Notes under the pieces: model-generated
Databases searched by the model: none
What the model was told of the DNA's origin: nothing
What the model saw: only the letters and a program-made list of their open reading frames with translations
In this document: in pieces, positions 8,855 through 16,858 of the stretch
Numbering within the stretch: position 1 is the stretch's first letter
How the letters are laid out: the number at the start of each line of letters is the position of its first letter
DNA from: Flavobacteriales bacterium UBA2104
Lineage (GTDB): Bacteria; Bacteroidota; Bacteroidia; Flavobacteriales_D; Crocinitomicaceae
NCBI GenBank assembly: GCA_002331485.1
Contig: DCYS01000030.1
Location: 49,568-113,567, forward strand
Direction of reading: 5' to 3'
Length of the DNA: 64,000 bases
Program-made: the position numbers and the translations under genes

Positions 8855-9982
8855 ATGAGATATTTTCTGTTATTAGCATCGTTTGTATTCATTTTTTCAG
8901 GTAAAAGTCAATTAGTTAATCAAGCCCGTCAAGGACAGGAGAAAAAGGTTCAGGTAGCTATATTGTTTGATACATCTAACTCTATGGATGGGTTGATCAA
9001 TCAAGCAAGGGCGAGAATCTGGAGTATCATTAATACATTATCAAAACTGGAGTATCAGGGAGTTAAACCCTCTTTGGAGATTTCACTTTACGAATATGGA
9101 AATAGTGGATTGTCAGAGAGCACTAAATTTATTCGTCAACTTAATGGTTTTACAACTGATCTAGATTCTATTTCATCCTCTCTATTTGCACTATCGACAA
9201 ATGGTGGTAAAGAATATTGTGGAAGTGTTATTTCAGAGGCTACCAAAGATTTGGATTGGAGTGAATATACAGAGGATATAAGATTGATCTATATCGCTGG
9301 AAACGAGCCTTTCGATCAAGGGCCTGATGATTATAAGAATGTATTGAAGTATGCCCAAGATAGAGACATCTTTGTAAGTACTATTTATTGTGGTCCTTAC
9401 GAAAAAGGAGTGGAGGAACTTTGGTTATCTGCTGCAGAGAAGGGAAGAGGAAAGTATTTGAATATCGACAGTGACAAAAAGATCAAACATATTTCAACGC
9501 CTTATGACGACACGATCAGAAAGTTGAATACAAAGCTTAATGGAACTTATGTTTCTTATGGTAGTCATGGTAAGGCTAAAAAATCTATGCAAATGAAAGA
9601 AGATGAGAATGCTGCTGACATGGCTCCCTCCAGTGCTGTTGAAAGAACAGTGAGTAAATCTAGTGGATACTACAAAAATGAATCCTGGGATCTGGTTGAT
9701 AGAGTCGGGGACGATGAATCAAAATTAAAAGATATTAAAGCCGATCAGCTGCCGGAAGAATTGCAAGGAAAATCGGATAAAGAGAAAATGGCTTACCTGA
9801 AATTGAAAGCGCTCGAGAGAAAAGCGATCCAAGATAAAATTCAATCGTTAGGAGAAAAAAGAGCGGATTTCATCAAAGAAAAATCTTCTGAGGAAACGGA
9901 TGAAGATGATGATTTTGGAAAAGCAGTTGAATCTTCGATCAAATCGTTTGCCTTAGCTAAGAACTATGTGTTGAATAATTGA
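8855..9982 (+). CDS. Exported von Willebrand factor A domain protein
   Basis: 375 residues from ATG 8855. An in-frame GTG at 8834 would put seven extra residues before an otherwise ordinary signal peptide (R-Y-F-L-L-L-A-S-F-V-F), so I prefer the ATG. The vWA domain starts near residue 30 with a MIDAS motif D-T-S-N-S-M (DxSxS), the site that binds a divalent metal and mediates protein-protein contact. The C-terminal third is charged and helical (Lys/Glu/Asp-rich). It is probably periplasmic or surface exposed. It lies 46 bases after the PGRP gene and may be expressed with it. The partner protein cannot be inferred. Confidence 0.8.
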   Translation: MRYFLLLASFVFIFSGKSQLVNQARQGQEKKVQVAILFDTSNSMDGLINQARARIWSIINTLSKLEYQGVKPSLEISLYEYGNSGLSESTKFIRQLNGFTTDLDSISSSLFALSTNGGKEYCGSVISEATKDLDWSEYTEDIRLIYIAGNEPFDQGPDDYKNVLKYAQDRDIFVSTIYCGPYEKGVEELWLSAAEKGRGKYLNIDSDKKIKHISTPYDDTIRKLNTKLNGTYVSYGSHGKAKKSMQMKEDENAADMAPSSAVERTVSKSSGYYKNESWDLVDRVGDDESKLKDIKADQLPEELQGKSDKEKMAYLKLKALERKAIQDKIQSLGEKRADFIKEKSSEETDEDDDFGKAVESSIKSFALAKNYVLNN

Positions 9983-10011
9983 TATTTCAATCTCTTTTTA
10001 TTATAATTTTG
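9979..10011 (+). promoter_or_regulatory. Promoter (TTG - 22 bases - TAATTTTG)
   Basis: The -33 TTG is at 9979-9981 (overlapping the preceding stop codon) and the -7 box TAATTTTG at 10004-10011. The ATG at 10030 follows after 18 bases. Confidence 0.7.
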
Positions 10012-10029
10012 TGAACCAAATAATATATA

Positions 10030-10536
10030 ATGAAAAGAGTATTAGTAGTATTGAGTATTTCCATGTTAACATTATTTTCTTATGGGCAATCTTATCAGAC
10101 GGCGATAGGACTCAAGGGAGGAAATGTTGGAGGAGGAGTTGCCGGTGGAGGCGGTTTTAATATCAAACATTTTTTTGCCGGGAGTAATGCCATTGAGGCC
10201 ACAGTAGGTTTGGGTCGTTATCATTTCAACGCTCAAGCTCTTTACGAATGGCAGCATGGACTTGACGAGTCTATTGGTCTTGACTGGTACGTTGGCCTTG
10301 GAGGTACAGTTGGTTCATGGAGAGGAACGTGGACGAATCATCCGGTTTATGGTAATACATATAGCAGAGGATTTTACCTTGGAGCTAATGGAGCAGTTGG
10401 GTTAGATTGGAATCTGGAAAGTGTATTGAATTTGCCTTTAGACATCGCTGTAGATGTTGGTCCATACTTTGGGATCATCAATTCTGGTGCCTGGGGATGG
10501 GGCGGCGGATTTGCGCTTAGGTATATTTTACAATAA
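10030..10536 (+). CDS. Small outer-membrane beta-barrel-like protein, unknown function
   Basis: 168 residues with a signal peptide (hydrophobic to about residue 19, ending S-Y-G-Q). The mature part is very rich in Gly and aromatic residues arranged in alternating strands and ends in R-Y-I-L-Q, close to an outer-membrane barrel pattern; an 8-strand barrel would fit the length. A Gly-rich run (residues about 30-42) lies in the first strands. It has its own promoter and a strong terminator directly after it. No closer family was recognised. Confidence 0.6.
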   Translation: MKRVLVVLSISMLTLFSYGQSYQTAIGLKGGNVGGGVAGGGGFNIKHFFAGSNAIEATVGLGRYHFNAQALYEWQHGLDESIGLDWYVGLGGTVGSWRGTWTNHPVYGNTYSRGFYLGANGAVGLDWNLESVLNLPLDIAVDVGPYFGIINSGAWGWGGGFALRYILQ

Positions 10537-10560
10537 GATCATTAAATAGATAAAACTAGA

Positions 10561-10587
10561 AAGAGGGCAGTGAAGCCCTCTTTTTTT
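10561..10587 (+). terminator. Intrinsic terminator after the barrel gene
   Basis: An 8-bp perfect stem AAGAGGGC / GCCCTCTT (10561-10568 with 10575-10582), loop of 6, then a T run that reaches the end of the convergent pyk gene. It may act on pyk transcripts as well, though the minus-strand T run is short. Confidence 0.85.
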
Positions 10588-12007
10588 ATTCCACATAGCT
10601 CAATTTGAGCATATTTGATTTCCCTTTAGATTCGATCGGCATTGATGCTATGTTTATAACAAGGTCTCCATTTTTTAAGAAGCCTTGTTTTTTAAGCAAG
10701 TACTTAATATCAGCTATGGTGTGATCTGTACTAACCATCTTATCATAGAATAATCCTTTAACACCCCAGATCAAATTGAGCTGTGTTAGGATCTCTTTAT
10801 TACTTGTAAATACGAAAATAGGCGCTTTTGGTCGCTGAGAAGCAATCTTATAAGCTGTATATCCTGAAAATGACATCGTAACAATAGCCTTTGCATCAAC
10901 ACGCTGACCTAAACGGGTTGCGTTGAAACATATCGAATCAGATATAAATCGCTCCTGATTCTTTTCCGGTAACTCTTCTTTATGATAAATAGTATCAGAC
11001 TCTTCAATTTTTGAGACGATCTTACTCATAGCTTCAATAACTCGAACAGGAAACTTTCCAACTGATGTTTCCCCTGAAAGCATTACAGCATCAGCACCAT
11101 CAAGTACTGCATTAGCAACGTCGTTTACTTCTGCACGTGTAGGAGTATAATTATCAATCATACTCTCCATCATCTGAGTTGCAACGATTATCGGTTTAGC
11201 ATGCAAATAACATTTCTTGATCAGCATTTTTTGTACTAAAGGAACGTCTTCCATAGGAATTTCAACTCCCAGATCACCTCGGGCAACCATGATCGCATCT
11301 GTCTGACGAATAATCTCTTCAATATCCTCGATTGCTTCAGGTTTTTCGATCTTTGCCACAACTCTGGCTTTCTTTTTATGCTTCTTAACAATATGTTTAA
11401 GCTCAATAATATCTCTCGCGGAACGAACAAATGATAGTCCGATCCAATCAACATCTTGTTCCAAAGCAAACTCAAGATCTTTGAGGTCTTTTTCTGTTAG
11501 TGAAGGAAGTGAGATAGTTGTATTTGGCAGGTTTACACCTTTATTGGAAGAAAGGACTCCACCGTGCACAACCACCGTATTAATTTCGTTTTCACCATCA
11601 GTTTTCACTACTTCCAACTCAAGTTTCCCATCATCGAGCCTGATTTTCTCTCCAGGCTTAACATCTGCAGGCAGTTGTGGGTAATTAATGGCAAATTTTT
11701 CAGCAGTACCTTCAAAATCATCAGTCGTAACGATCGTTGCTTCTTCACCTGAGATTAAATCAACTCCGTTATCCTTCATTTTTTGTGTTCGGATCTTAGG
11801 TCCCTGTAAGTCTGCTAATAAGGCAACATTCAATCCTGTTTCTTCATTCAATTCACGAATGTTTTTGATCACCTTCTTATGATCAGCGTAACTTCCGTGA
11901 GAAAAATTCAGTCGGGCAACGTTCATACCTTCTTTCATCATTGCAAGAAGTGTCTCTTTTGAGGAGGAGGAAGGTCCTATTGTTGCTACTATTTTTGTTC
12001 TTTTCAT
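10586..12007 (-). CDS. pyk: Pyruvate kinase
   Basis: 473 residues, full length. It catalyses the last step of glycolysis: phosphoenolpyruvate plus ADP to pyruvate plus ATP, in the cytoplasm. Visible signatures are the N-terminal T-K-I-V-A-T-I-G-P, the active-site K-I-E-K-P-E-A, the metal-binding M-V-A-R-G-D-L-G-V-E and the downstream A-T-Q-M-M-E-S-M. It follows the IPExxxVDY gene after 22 bases on the same strand and is probably transcribed from that gene's promoter. The C-terminal allosteric domain is present but ends early, without a PEP-utiliser extension. Confidence 0.97.
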   Translation of the reverse strand: MKRTKIVATIGPSSSSKETLLAMMKEGMNVARLNFSHGSYADHKKVIKNIRELNEETGLNVALLADLQGPKIRTQKMKDNGVDLISGEEATIVTTDDFEGTAEKFAINYPQLPADVKPGEKIRLDDGKLELEVVKTDGENEINTVVVHGGVLSSNKGVNLPNTTISLPSLTEKDLKDLEFALEQDVDWIGLSFVRSARDIIELKHIVKKHKKKARVVAKIEKPEAIEDIEEIIRQTDAIMVARGDLGVEIPMEDVPLVQKMLIKKCYLHAKPIIVATQMMESMIDNYTPTRAEVNDVANAVLDGADAVMLSGETSVGKFPVRVIEAMSKIVSKIEESDTIYHKEELPEKNQERFISDSICFNATRLGQRVDAKAIVTMSFSGYTAYKIASQRPKAPIFVFTSNKEILTQLNLIWGVKGLFYDKMVSTDHTIADIKYLLKKQGFLKNGDLVINIASMPIESKGKSNMLKLSYVE

Positions 12008-12029
12008 GTTTTTTTACATTCGTCAAAAC

Positions 12030-12449
12030 TTAAAAAATCAGTTTTGAACTTGATTTTAATTCACTCGGGTCAAAAATAAACGCGGTCAAGATACTCGATA
12101 TCTCCCTAACCTTCGTTAAGAAATCATCAATTTCTATGATCCCCGCTTCTCTGATCACTAAGAAATAATCGATTTGACTTTTCTCAGGTATCAGATAATG
12201 ACTATTGTGTTTGTTCTTGATCAAGAAATACTCGATCGCATTTGTTTCATCGAACCATTCATAAAATGAGTGAGCTGATACAATTTCTCCTTTTTTACCT
12301 GAAACCATAAAAGGTTCTAATGATTTACTCATGTGCAAGTCAAGGTGCTCGTTCAATGCCCAACACACTCTGTAATCACTTTGATGACTACATAAACCTA
12401 TAAGATCAAAATTGAAATCATCCTCAAGTTGTAAGGTGTGTTTAGCCAT
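12030..12449 (-). CDS. IPExxxVDY family protein
   Basis: 139 residues, no signal peptide or membrane segment. It carries the family's name-giving motif as I-P-E-K-S-Q-I-D-Y near residue 90. Members of this Bacteroidota family are commonly found directly upstream of pyruvate kinase, as here (22-base gap), so a role linked to glycolysis or to pyk control is plausible but has not been shown to my knowledge. A good promoter lies 25 bases upstream of the start codon, making this the first gene of a two-gene unit with pyk. Confidence 0.85.
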   Translation of the reverse strand: MAKHTLQLEDDFNFDLIGLCSHQSDYRVCWALNEHLDLHMSKSLEPFMVSGKKGEIVSAHSFYEWFDETNAIEYFLIKNKHNSHYLIPEKSQIDYFLVIREAGIIEIDDFLTKVREISSILTAFIFDPSELKSSSKLIF

Positions 12450-12473
12450 GTTCTTGAAACATCTTTAATCTCC

Positions 12474-12504
12474 CAAAAGTAACTATTCTAATTGCACTGA
12501 ACAA
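12474..12504 (-). promoter_or_regulatory. Promoter of the IPExxxVDY-pyk unit (TTG - 20 bases - TACTTTTG)
   Basis: On the minus strand the -33 TTG is the complement of 12502-12504 and the -7 box the complement of 12474-12481, a perfect TAnnTTTG with spacing of 20. Confidence 0.75.
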
Positions 12505-12508
12505 CTAT

Positions 12509-14647
12509 TTATTTTTGTTCAATTGTATACCAGATCACGGGATTTCCGGTTTTTGTTGGCGTCAATTCAGGGTGTCTCAATTTTAACTTCCCTAAAATGG
12601 AAGCCCTTTGTTCATCTTCAAAGAGAAATTCACGTTTATTATAACCGTAATATCGAATCGTATATTTTTTGAATCTCTTTAATCCTTCAACTTTTAATTT
12701 TTGAGGTTTCCAAGAGATATTCACCGGCTCATTAAATGCTGGATTATCAATGTAGCAATTGCTTTCTCGATCTAACTTTACTCCGCTTGATGTATGTGTA
12801 TTGAACGTTCTATTATAAATATATCCGGCCGCGTTAGTTCGTGTTGAGTCTATCAAGTATTGTTGTTCCTTTAATGCTTCCCTCGATCCTTTGTATGGAC
12901 TTTTAGCTCTACCTTGAATATATTGATCATCGAAAATACTAAGAAGAGGATCATCATTGTAATAATTGCTTGCATCTATAATGCCAGACCAAGAGCGTCT
13001 TTCATCTTGCGGCTGTTTATTCGAAGGATGAGGATAGTTGAATGCAGCCCAAATGTAATGTCCTGCTGCCCCGGAGAATGCATATCTTTTTATGTCGATC
13101 TGATGGCCTTGTAAATCCGAACAGATCGGAGTTCCATCACCATGATCAGACTCCCCAAAGATGACAGGCTTGCCATAGGTGTCATGAAGCCTCTTAATAA
13201 CGCAAGCCATAGAGTTTTCTCCTTCTCCACATTCATTATTTGACGATCTCTTTGACAGAATTGCTTTTGCAGGACTAGAACTGTAATATGAAATTGAGAT
13301 CACATCAATGTTTTTATCATACCATGTGCTATCTATCTGTTTGGGTGTGGATGGTGTCATATGAGAGTGAATTGCTGAACTCCCTACTGGAAATCGCCCA
13401 ACAGCACCGATCAATTTATAGTTCATGGAGAGACTATCTTTTATATATGAAGCCAGATCTGAATGATATTTATAAGCCGCTTTACGCGCTATATTTCCGG
13501 CTGTTCCCATGCTATCATAAGGGGTGATATGTTTAAAACCATCTTGATCAATATGCCAGGGTTCACTCACCAATTCAATTAATGAAATCGCAGTGGAATA
13601 TCCCCAACGAGCCATCATGTATCTTGTCTTTTCTCTCAAGTATTTAAAAGCTTTTTCCTTGAAGATCATATCCGAAGGATCTTTTGAATTCAAAAGTTTG
13701 GAATATCCTGAAATGTGGTTGATGTCTTTGTATGGCCATACCGTTTCGTCATACCAATAATCTGTAAAATCATACTTGAATTGATAATAGTCCCCGGCTC
13801 TCATCATCATTGTATGGTACATTAGGTTGAAGTCGATTAGTGCGCCATTTTCTTCGCACAATTCAACGATCTGATCAACTTCCCAAGCAAAATGTTGACG
13901 ATCTTGGTAATACCCGACCTCTTCAAACTCCATATCTGTAGAGCTTGGATGAATAAAAAACCTGAAGTGCTTACCACCATTAGCTAGATACATCTGCACC
14001 ATATTGCGGTATTCGACCCATGCATTTAGTTTCAACTTCTCATCTCTATCCTGGCTGTATGTTAGATTGTTATTGACATATGGAGAAGGTAAGTTAACTC
14101 CAGTAGGAATGATCACTTTTCCATCCCGTTTCAGGTATTTTTGAGTTTCGTGAATCCCAACATGTCCTCGTTTTGAACTTTCATTAACGACAAACTCTGT
14201 CTCATTAATAATGCTTCGCTCTTTGCCTTGAATACTTGAATATATGATGACTTTCCATTTACCTGACTTGGGGGGTGCAAAACGAATTCGAAATGGATGT
14301 TCTGTCTTTTTTTGTTTCCAATGACTATTGATCTTGTCGCGCTCAACTTCAGTATACCAAAATGCAATACCCTTAATGATTTCTCCTGATGTCTGATGTA
14401 TGAAATCAGCTGAAATATTGACATCCCAGCTTACAAAAGGATTCAACCCTTTTCTGTTGTGTGGTTCACCACCCAAATATCTTTGAATTTCTGTAAGGAT
14501 CTGTTGAGAAGGAGTAATTCCTATTTCTAGTCTATCGTTCTTCTGTATTTCTTGTTCAGGGGTTAAAACGTTAATCATCCAACCTCTTGAAAAGACTGGT
14601 GAACAAGAAAATAGGAACAGCATTAATACTATAAAACCTGCTCGCAT
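12509..14647 (-). CDS. Glycoside-hydrolase-like lipoprotein with TIM-barrel domain
   Basis: 712 residues. The N-terminal signal sequence ends in a possible lipobox L-F-S-C (Cys15). A beta-sandwich of about 150 residues, resembling DUF5060-type domains that precede glycosidases, is followed by a probable (beta/alpha)8 barrel at about 160-560 and a small C-terminal beta domain. Two Glu residues sit where clan GH-A enzymes have theirs: Glu362 in V-S-E-P-W and Glu499 in F-G-E-S-D-H-G. This suggests a retaining glycosidase, but the usual Asn before the first Glu is Ser here, so activity is uncertain. It is the last gene of the rpoN operon, 17 bases after the cyclase gene. The substrate is unknown. 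Confidence 0.65.
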   Translation of the reverse strand: MRAGFIVLMLFLFSCSPVFSRGWMINVLTPEQEIQKNDRLEIGITPSQQILTEIQRYLGGEPHNRKGLNPFVSWDVNISADFIHQTSGEIIKGIAFWYTEVERDKINSHWKQKKTEHPFRIRFAPPKSGKWKVIIYSSIQGKERSIINETEFVVNESSKRGHVGIHETQKYLKRDGKVIIPTGVNLPSPYVNNNLTYSQDRDEKLKLNAWVEYRNMVQMYLANGGKHFRFFIHPSSTDMEFEEVGYYQDRQHFAWEVDQIVELCEENGALIDFNLMYHTMMMRAGDYYQFKYDFTDYWYDETVWPYKDINHISGYSKLLNSKDPSDMIFKEKAFKYLREKTRYMMARWGYSTAISLIELVSEPWHIDQDGFKHITPYDSMGTAGNIARKAAYKYHSDLASYIKDSLSMNYKLIGAVGRFPVGSSAIHSHMTPSTPKQIDSTWYDKNIDVISISYYSSSPAKAILSKRSSNNECGEGENSMACVIKRLHDTYGKPVIFGESDHGDGTPICSDLQGHQIDIKRYAFSGAAGHYIWAAFNYPHPSNKQPQDERRSWSGIIDASNYYNDDPLLSIFDDQYIQGRAKSPYKGSREALKEQQYLIDSTRTNAAGYIYNRTFNTHTSSGVKLDRESNCYIDNPAFNEPVNISWKPQKLKVEGLKRFKKYTIRYYGYNKREFLFEDEQRASILGKLKLRHPELTPTKTGNPVIWYTIEQK

Positions 14648-14664
14648 TTTTTATTTAAATGTAA

Positions 14665-15402
14665 TTATTTTAACTCAAATAGAACAGGTCGACTCGGAGC
14701 AGCATCGTTTTCAAAATTGGCTACCTGCAAGTTTAATAGATAGCTGCCATCCGAGATCTCATTGCTAACATAAATGAGTTCTGTGATCGTTCGTTCGAAA
14801 TTCGGTTTGTCAGGAACACCCCAAAAAGCGTGATGAAAAGCGAGTTCGCCGTTGTCAGCCTCCTTATCCACACTAGGCAAGTCAACTAGTAGATGTTTTA
14901 CTCCTAGTTTATTCAATCGTGTGATACAATCAATAGAAAAATAAGGCGGATTCGTGTCCGAGTAATTTTTAGAGCACTTTTCATCGCTATTAGGCAGTGT
15001 ACGAATGATCAAGGCCTCGATTTGTTCGATTCCATCAAGTTGATTTAATAGCTCATCCGTTATGACTTGATCTCCATCGATCTTTTTAGGTTCCACTGAA
15101 ATTACTTCAGCAAAACAAAAGAAATTGTCAATATGATCATTAATAGAATATATTTTCTCAGTGATATGTCCTAAACACTCAGTATGAGTTCCATGTCCAT
15201 GTGGATTAAAGAAAATATCACGGAAATTAACATCTCCACCTTCTTTAACAGCACCGATCCATCCATTTGCACGCACTGGTTCGAACGTAGGGGGATCAAC
15301 ATACCAAGCCCTTGGATTTGTTTCATCTCCTCTGAGTGATATAGAAAGGTCCAACCCTTTACTTAGATCTGCAGTTTTTCCGTTTTCAAGCTTGATGATC
15401 AT
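14665..15402 (-). CDS. Cyclase/kynurenine formamidase family hydrolase
   Basis: 245 residues, cytoplasmic. The family (PF04199) uses a metal-bound His cluster in HxGTHxDxxxH; here it reads H-G-H-G-T-H-T-E-C-L-G-H, so the Asp is replaced by Glu and the spacing kept. Characterised members open N-formylkynurenine or related rings. Given the two other tryptophan-degradation enzymes in this window a formamidase role is possible, but this subgroup is divergent (e.g. D-P-P-T-F-E near the start) and I would not assign it. Its ATG overlaps the stop codon of the M48 protease gene by 4 bases, so the two are translationally coupled. Confidence 0.75.
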   Translation of the reverse strand: MIIKLENGKTADLSKGLDLSISLRGDETNPRAWYVDPPTFEPVRANGWIGAVKEGGDVNFRDIFFNPHGHGTHTECLGHITEKIYSINDHIDNFFCFAEVISVEPKKIDGDQVITDELLNQLDGIEQIEALIIRTLPNSDEKCSKNYSDTNPPYFSIDCITRLNKLGVKHLLVDLPSVDKEADNGELAFHHAFWGVPDKPNFERTITELIYVSNEISDGSYLLNLQVANFENDAAPSRPVLFELK

Positions 15403-16202
15403 GGAAGTAAATTGATCATTTGTCTGTAACGTGATTCGAAAGTTTCATCTCCCGAGCAGCCCATCGCAGTTTTCTGATTATAGAAGTACTCAATTCTATT
15501 CTCAGGGCTGGGATGAGTACTTAGAAACTCAGGAACTCCAGAACCTCCATCCGCTTGAATTTTCTCGAAGAATTTTGCTCCTCCAGCGGCATCATAGTCC
15601 GTAGGGCACAAATAAGTGACGGACGCCTTGTCAGCTTCAGTTTCATGAGATCTTGAGAATTTCAACCCAATTATACTTGTTGTTACTTGTTTGATCATTT
15701 CACGCTCTCCAGCCAAAATACCGATCAAAGTCTGAACTCCATAAAGCTTCGTCATTTGGCGAGTTGAATGTCTTCTGTCTGCATGTCCAATTTCATGTGC
15801 AAGAACCCCAGCCAATTGCTCCTCAGAATCAAGATATTTCATCAACCCTGTGTAAACGTAGATGTAACCTCCTGGAGTACAGAATGCATTTTTGGTTTCG
15901 CTATCATTAATGATCTGCAATTTCCATACGAATTCATCCTTATATTCAACTTTACCTGAATTCAAGATTCGATCCCGAATGTCATAAAGGTATTTATAGA
16001 TCTTTTGATTACTTGCACTATCAAGAACTGGATATTCTTGTGGATTATTTGCAATTTCTTGAGCAACCTGCTGACCAAGTTCTCTGTCCTGTTGAACCGT
16101 AAATAAGTTCAGATCAGGCATTCCTCCTTCCTTAGAGGTTCCACAATTTGATAAAATAGCCATTGAGCAAACTGCTGCAACGGAGTAAATTAAGTTTTTC
16201 AT
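15399..16202 (-). CDS. M48 family metalloprotease, lipoprotein
   Basis: 267 residues. A signal sequence ends in a lipobox-like L-S-N-C at about residue 20. The catalytic zinc motif H-E-I-G-H-A-D-R-R-H (HExxH) lies near the middle and the third ligand is the Glu in S-H-E-T-E-A-D-K. The C-terminal S-T-H-P-S-P-E-N-R-I motif is typical of the BepA/YfgC/LoiP-like periplasmic group, which handle misfolded outer-membrane proteins. It overlaps both neighbours by 4 bases (ATGA junctions) within the rpoN operon, which points to joint expression of envelope-maintenance genes. Confidence 0.9.
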   Translation of the reverse strand: MKNLIYSVAAVCSMAILSNCGTSKEGGMPDLNLFTVQQDRELGQQVAQEIANNPQEYPVLDSASNQKIYKYLYDIRDRILNSGKVEYKDEFVWKLQIINDSETKNAFCTPGGYIYVYTGLMKYLDSEEQLAGVLAHEIGHADRRHSTRQMTKLYGVQTLIGILAGEREMIKQVTTSIIGLKFSRSHETEADKASVTYLCPTDYDAAGGAKFFEKIQADGGSGVPEFLSTHPSPENRIEYFYNQKTAMGCSGDETFESRYRQMINLLP

Positions 16203-16858
16203 TTGTCAATTATTTGATATACAAAAATAGCGAGTATTTGGGTAACGAAACCCAAAGCGTATCCAAATCCAACTTGCTTTAATGTATGTGCATTAAGATA
16301 CACTCTAGCGCTTAGAACAAGCCCACCTGCAAGAAATACAGCAATAAGTGCGTAAATAGAGAAATACTCCATTCCAGTGTAATACATAAATACGAATCCA
16401 GCGAGCGCGCCCATCCCAATTCCATGAAGGCTGATCTTCATGACTTTAGTGATATGGAAAGCGATAAAACTTGCGAATGCTCCTCCAATTGTCATACCCA
16501 TTATTACAGATGGGATCATCGCATTATTGGGCTGATATAAAAGAAATAAATAGAGTATCAAGCAGTAAAAAGTCATTAATGCTATCGGAGTCATTCGTTC
16601 CTCACGATTTTCCATGGACAAAGATGTGATAGTCTTATTCAACCTCAATACGATGAAAGACAATCCAGGAGCAAAAACGATCAAAACGGTGAATAGCAGA
16701 ATGAATAATAATTTTGCCTTCAAAGGATATTCGTAAAGTGAATCCAAACGAAGAAAAGATTTCGGTGTAGAAGGAACGAATAGAACGATCAACAACCCAT
16801 AAACTGGAGTAAATAGAGGTAAGAATAGCCAGGAAAGAAAATTTGAAACTGCACGCAT
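16199..16858 (-). CDS. Polytopic membrane protein, PAP2-like
   Basis: 219 residues with about six to seven hydrophobic helices. Short conserved segments are spaced as in PAP2 phosphatases: E-N-R-E-E-R-M-T-P, then I-S-L-H-G-I-G-M-G, then A-R-V-Y-L-N-A-H-T-L-K-Q-V. The last resembles the SRxxxxxHxxxD motif, but Ser and Asp are replaced and the first KxxxxxxRP motif is not intact. It may be a divergent lipid phosphatase or an inactive relative. The start codon shares one base with the rpoN stop codon and its stop overlaps the M48 start by 4 bases. Confidence 0.6.
   Translation of the reverse strand: MRAVSNFLSWLFLPLFTPVYGLLIVLFVPSTPKSFLRLDSLYEYPLKAKLLFILLFTVLIVFAPGLSFIVLRLNKTITSLSMENREERMTPIALMTFYCLILYLFLLYQPNNAMIPSVIMGMTIGGAFASFIAFHITKVMKISLHGIGMGALAGFVFMYYTGMEYFSIYALIAVFLAGGLVLSARVYLNAHTLKQVGFGYALGFVTQILAIFVYQIIDK

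Noticed and set aside
14665..15402. Firm call as kynurenine formamidase
   Set aside because: The His motif is altered and the gene lies in an unrelated operon, so only the family is given.
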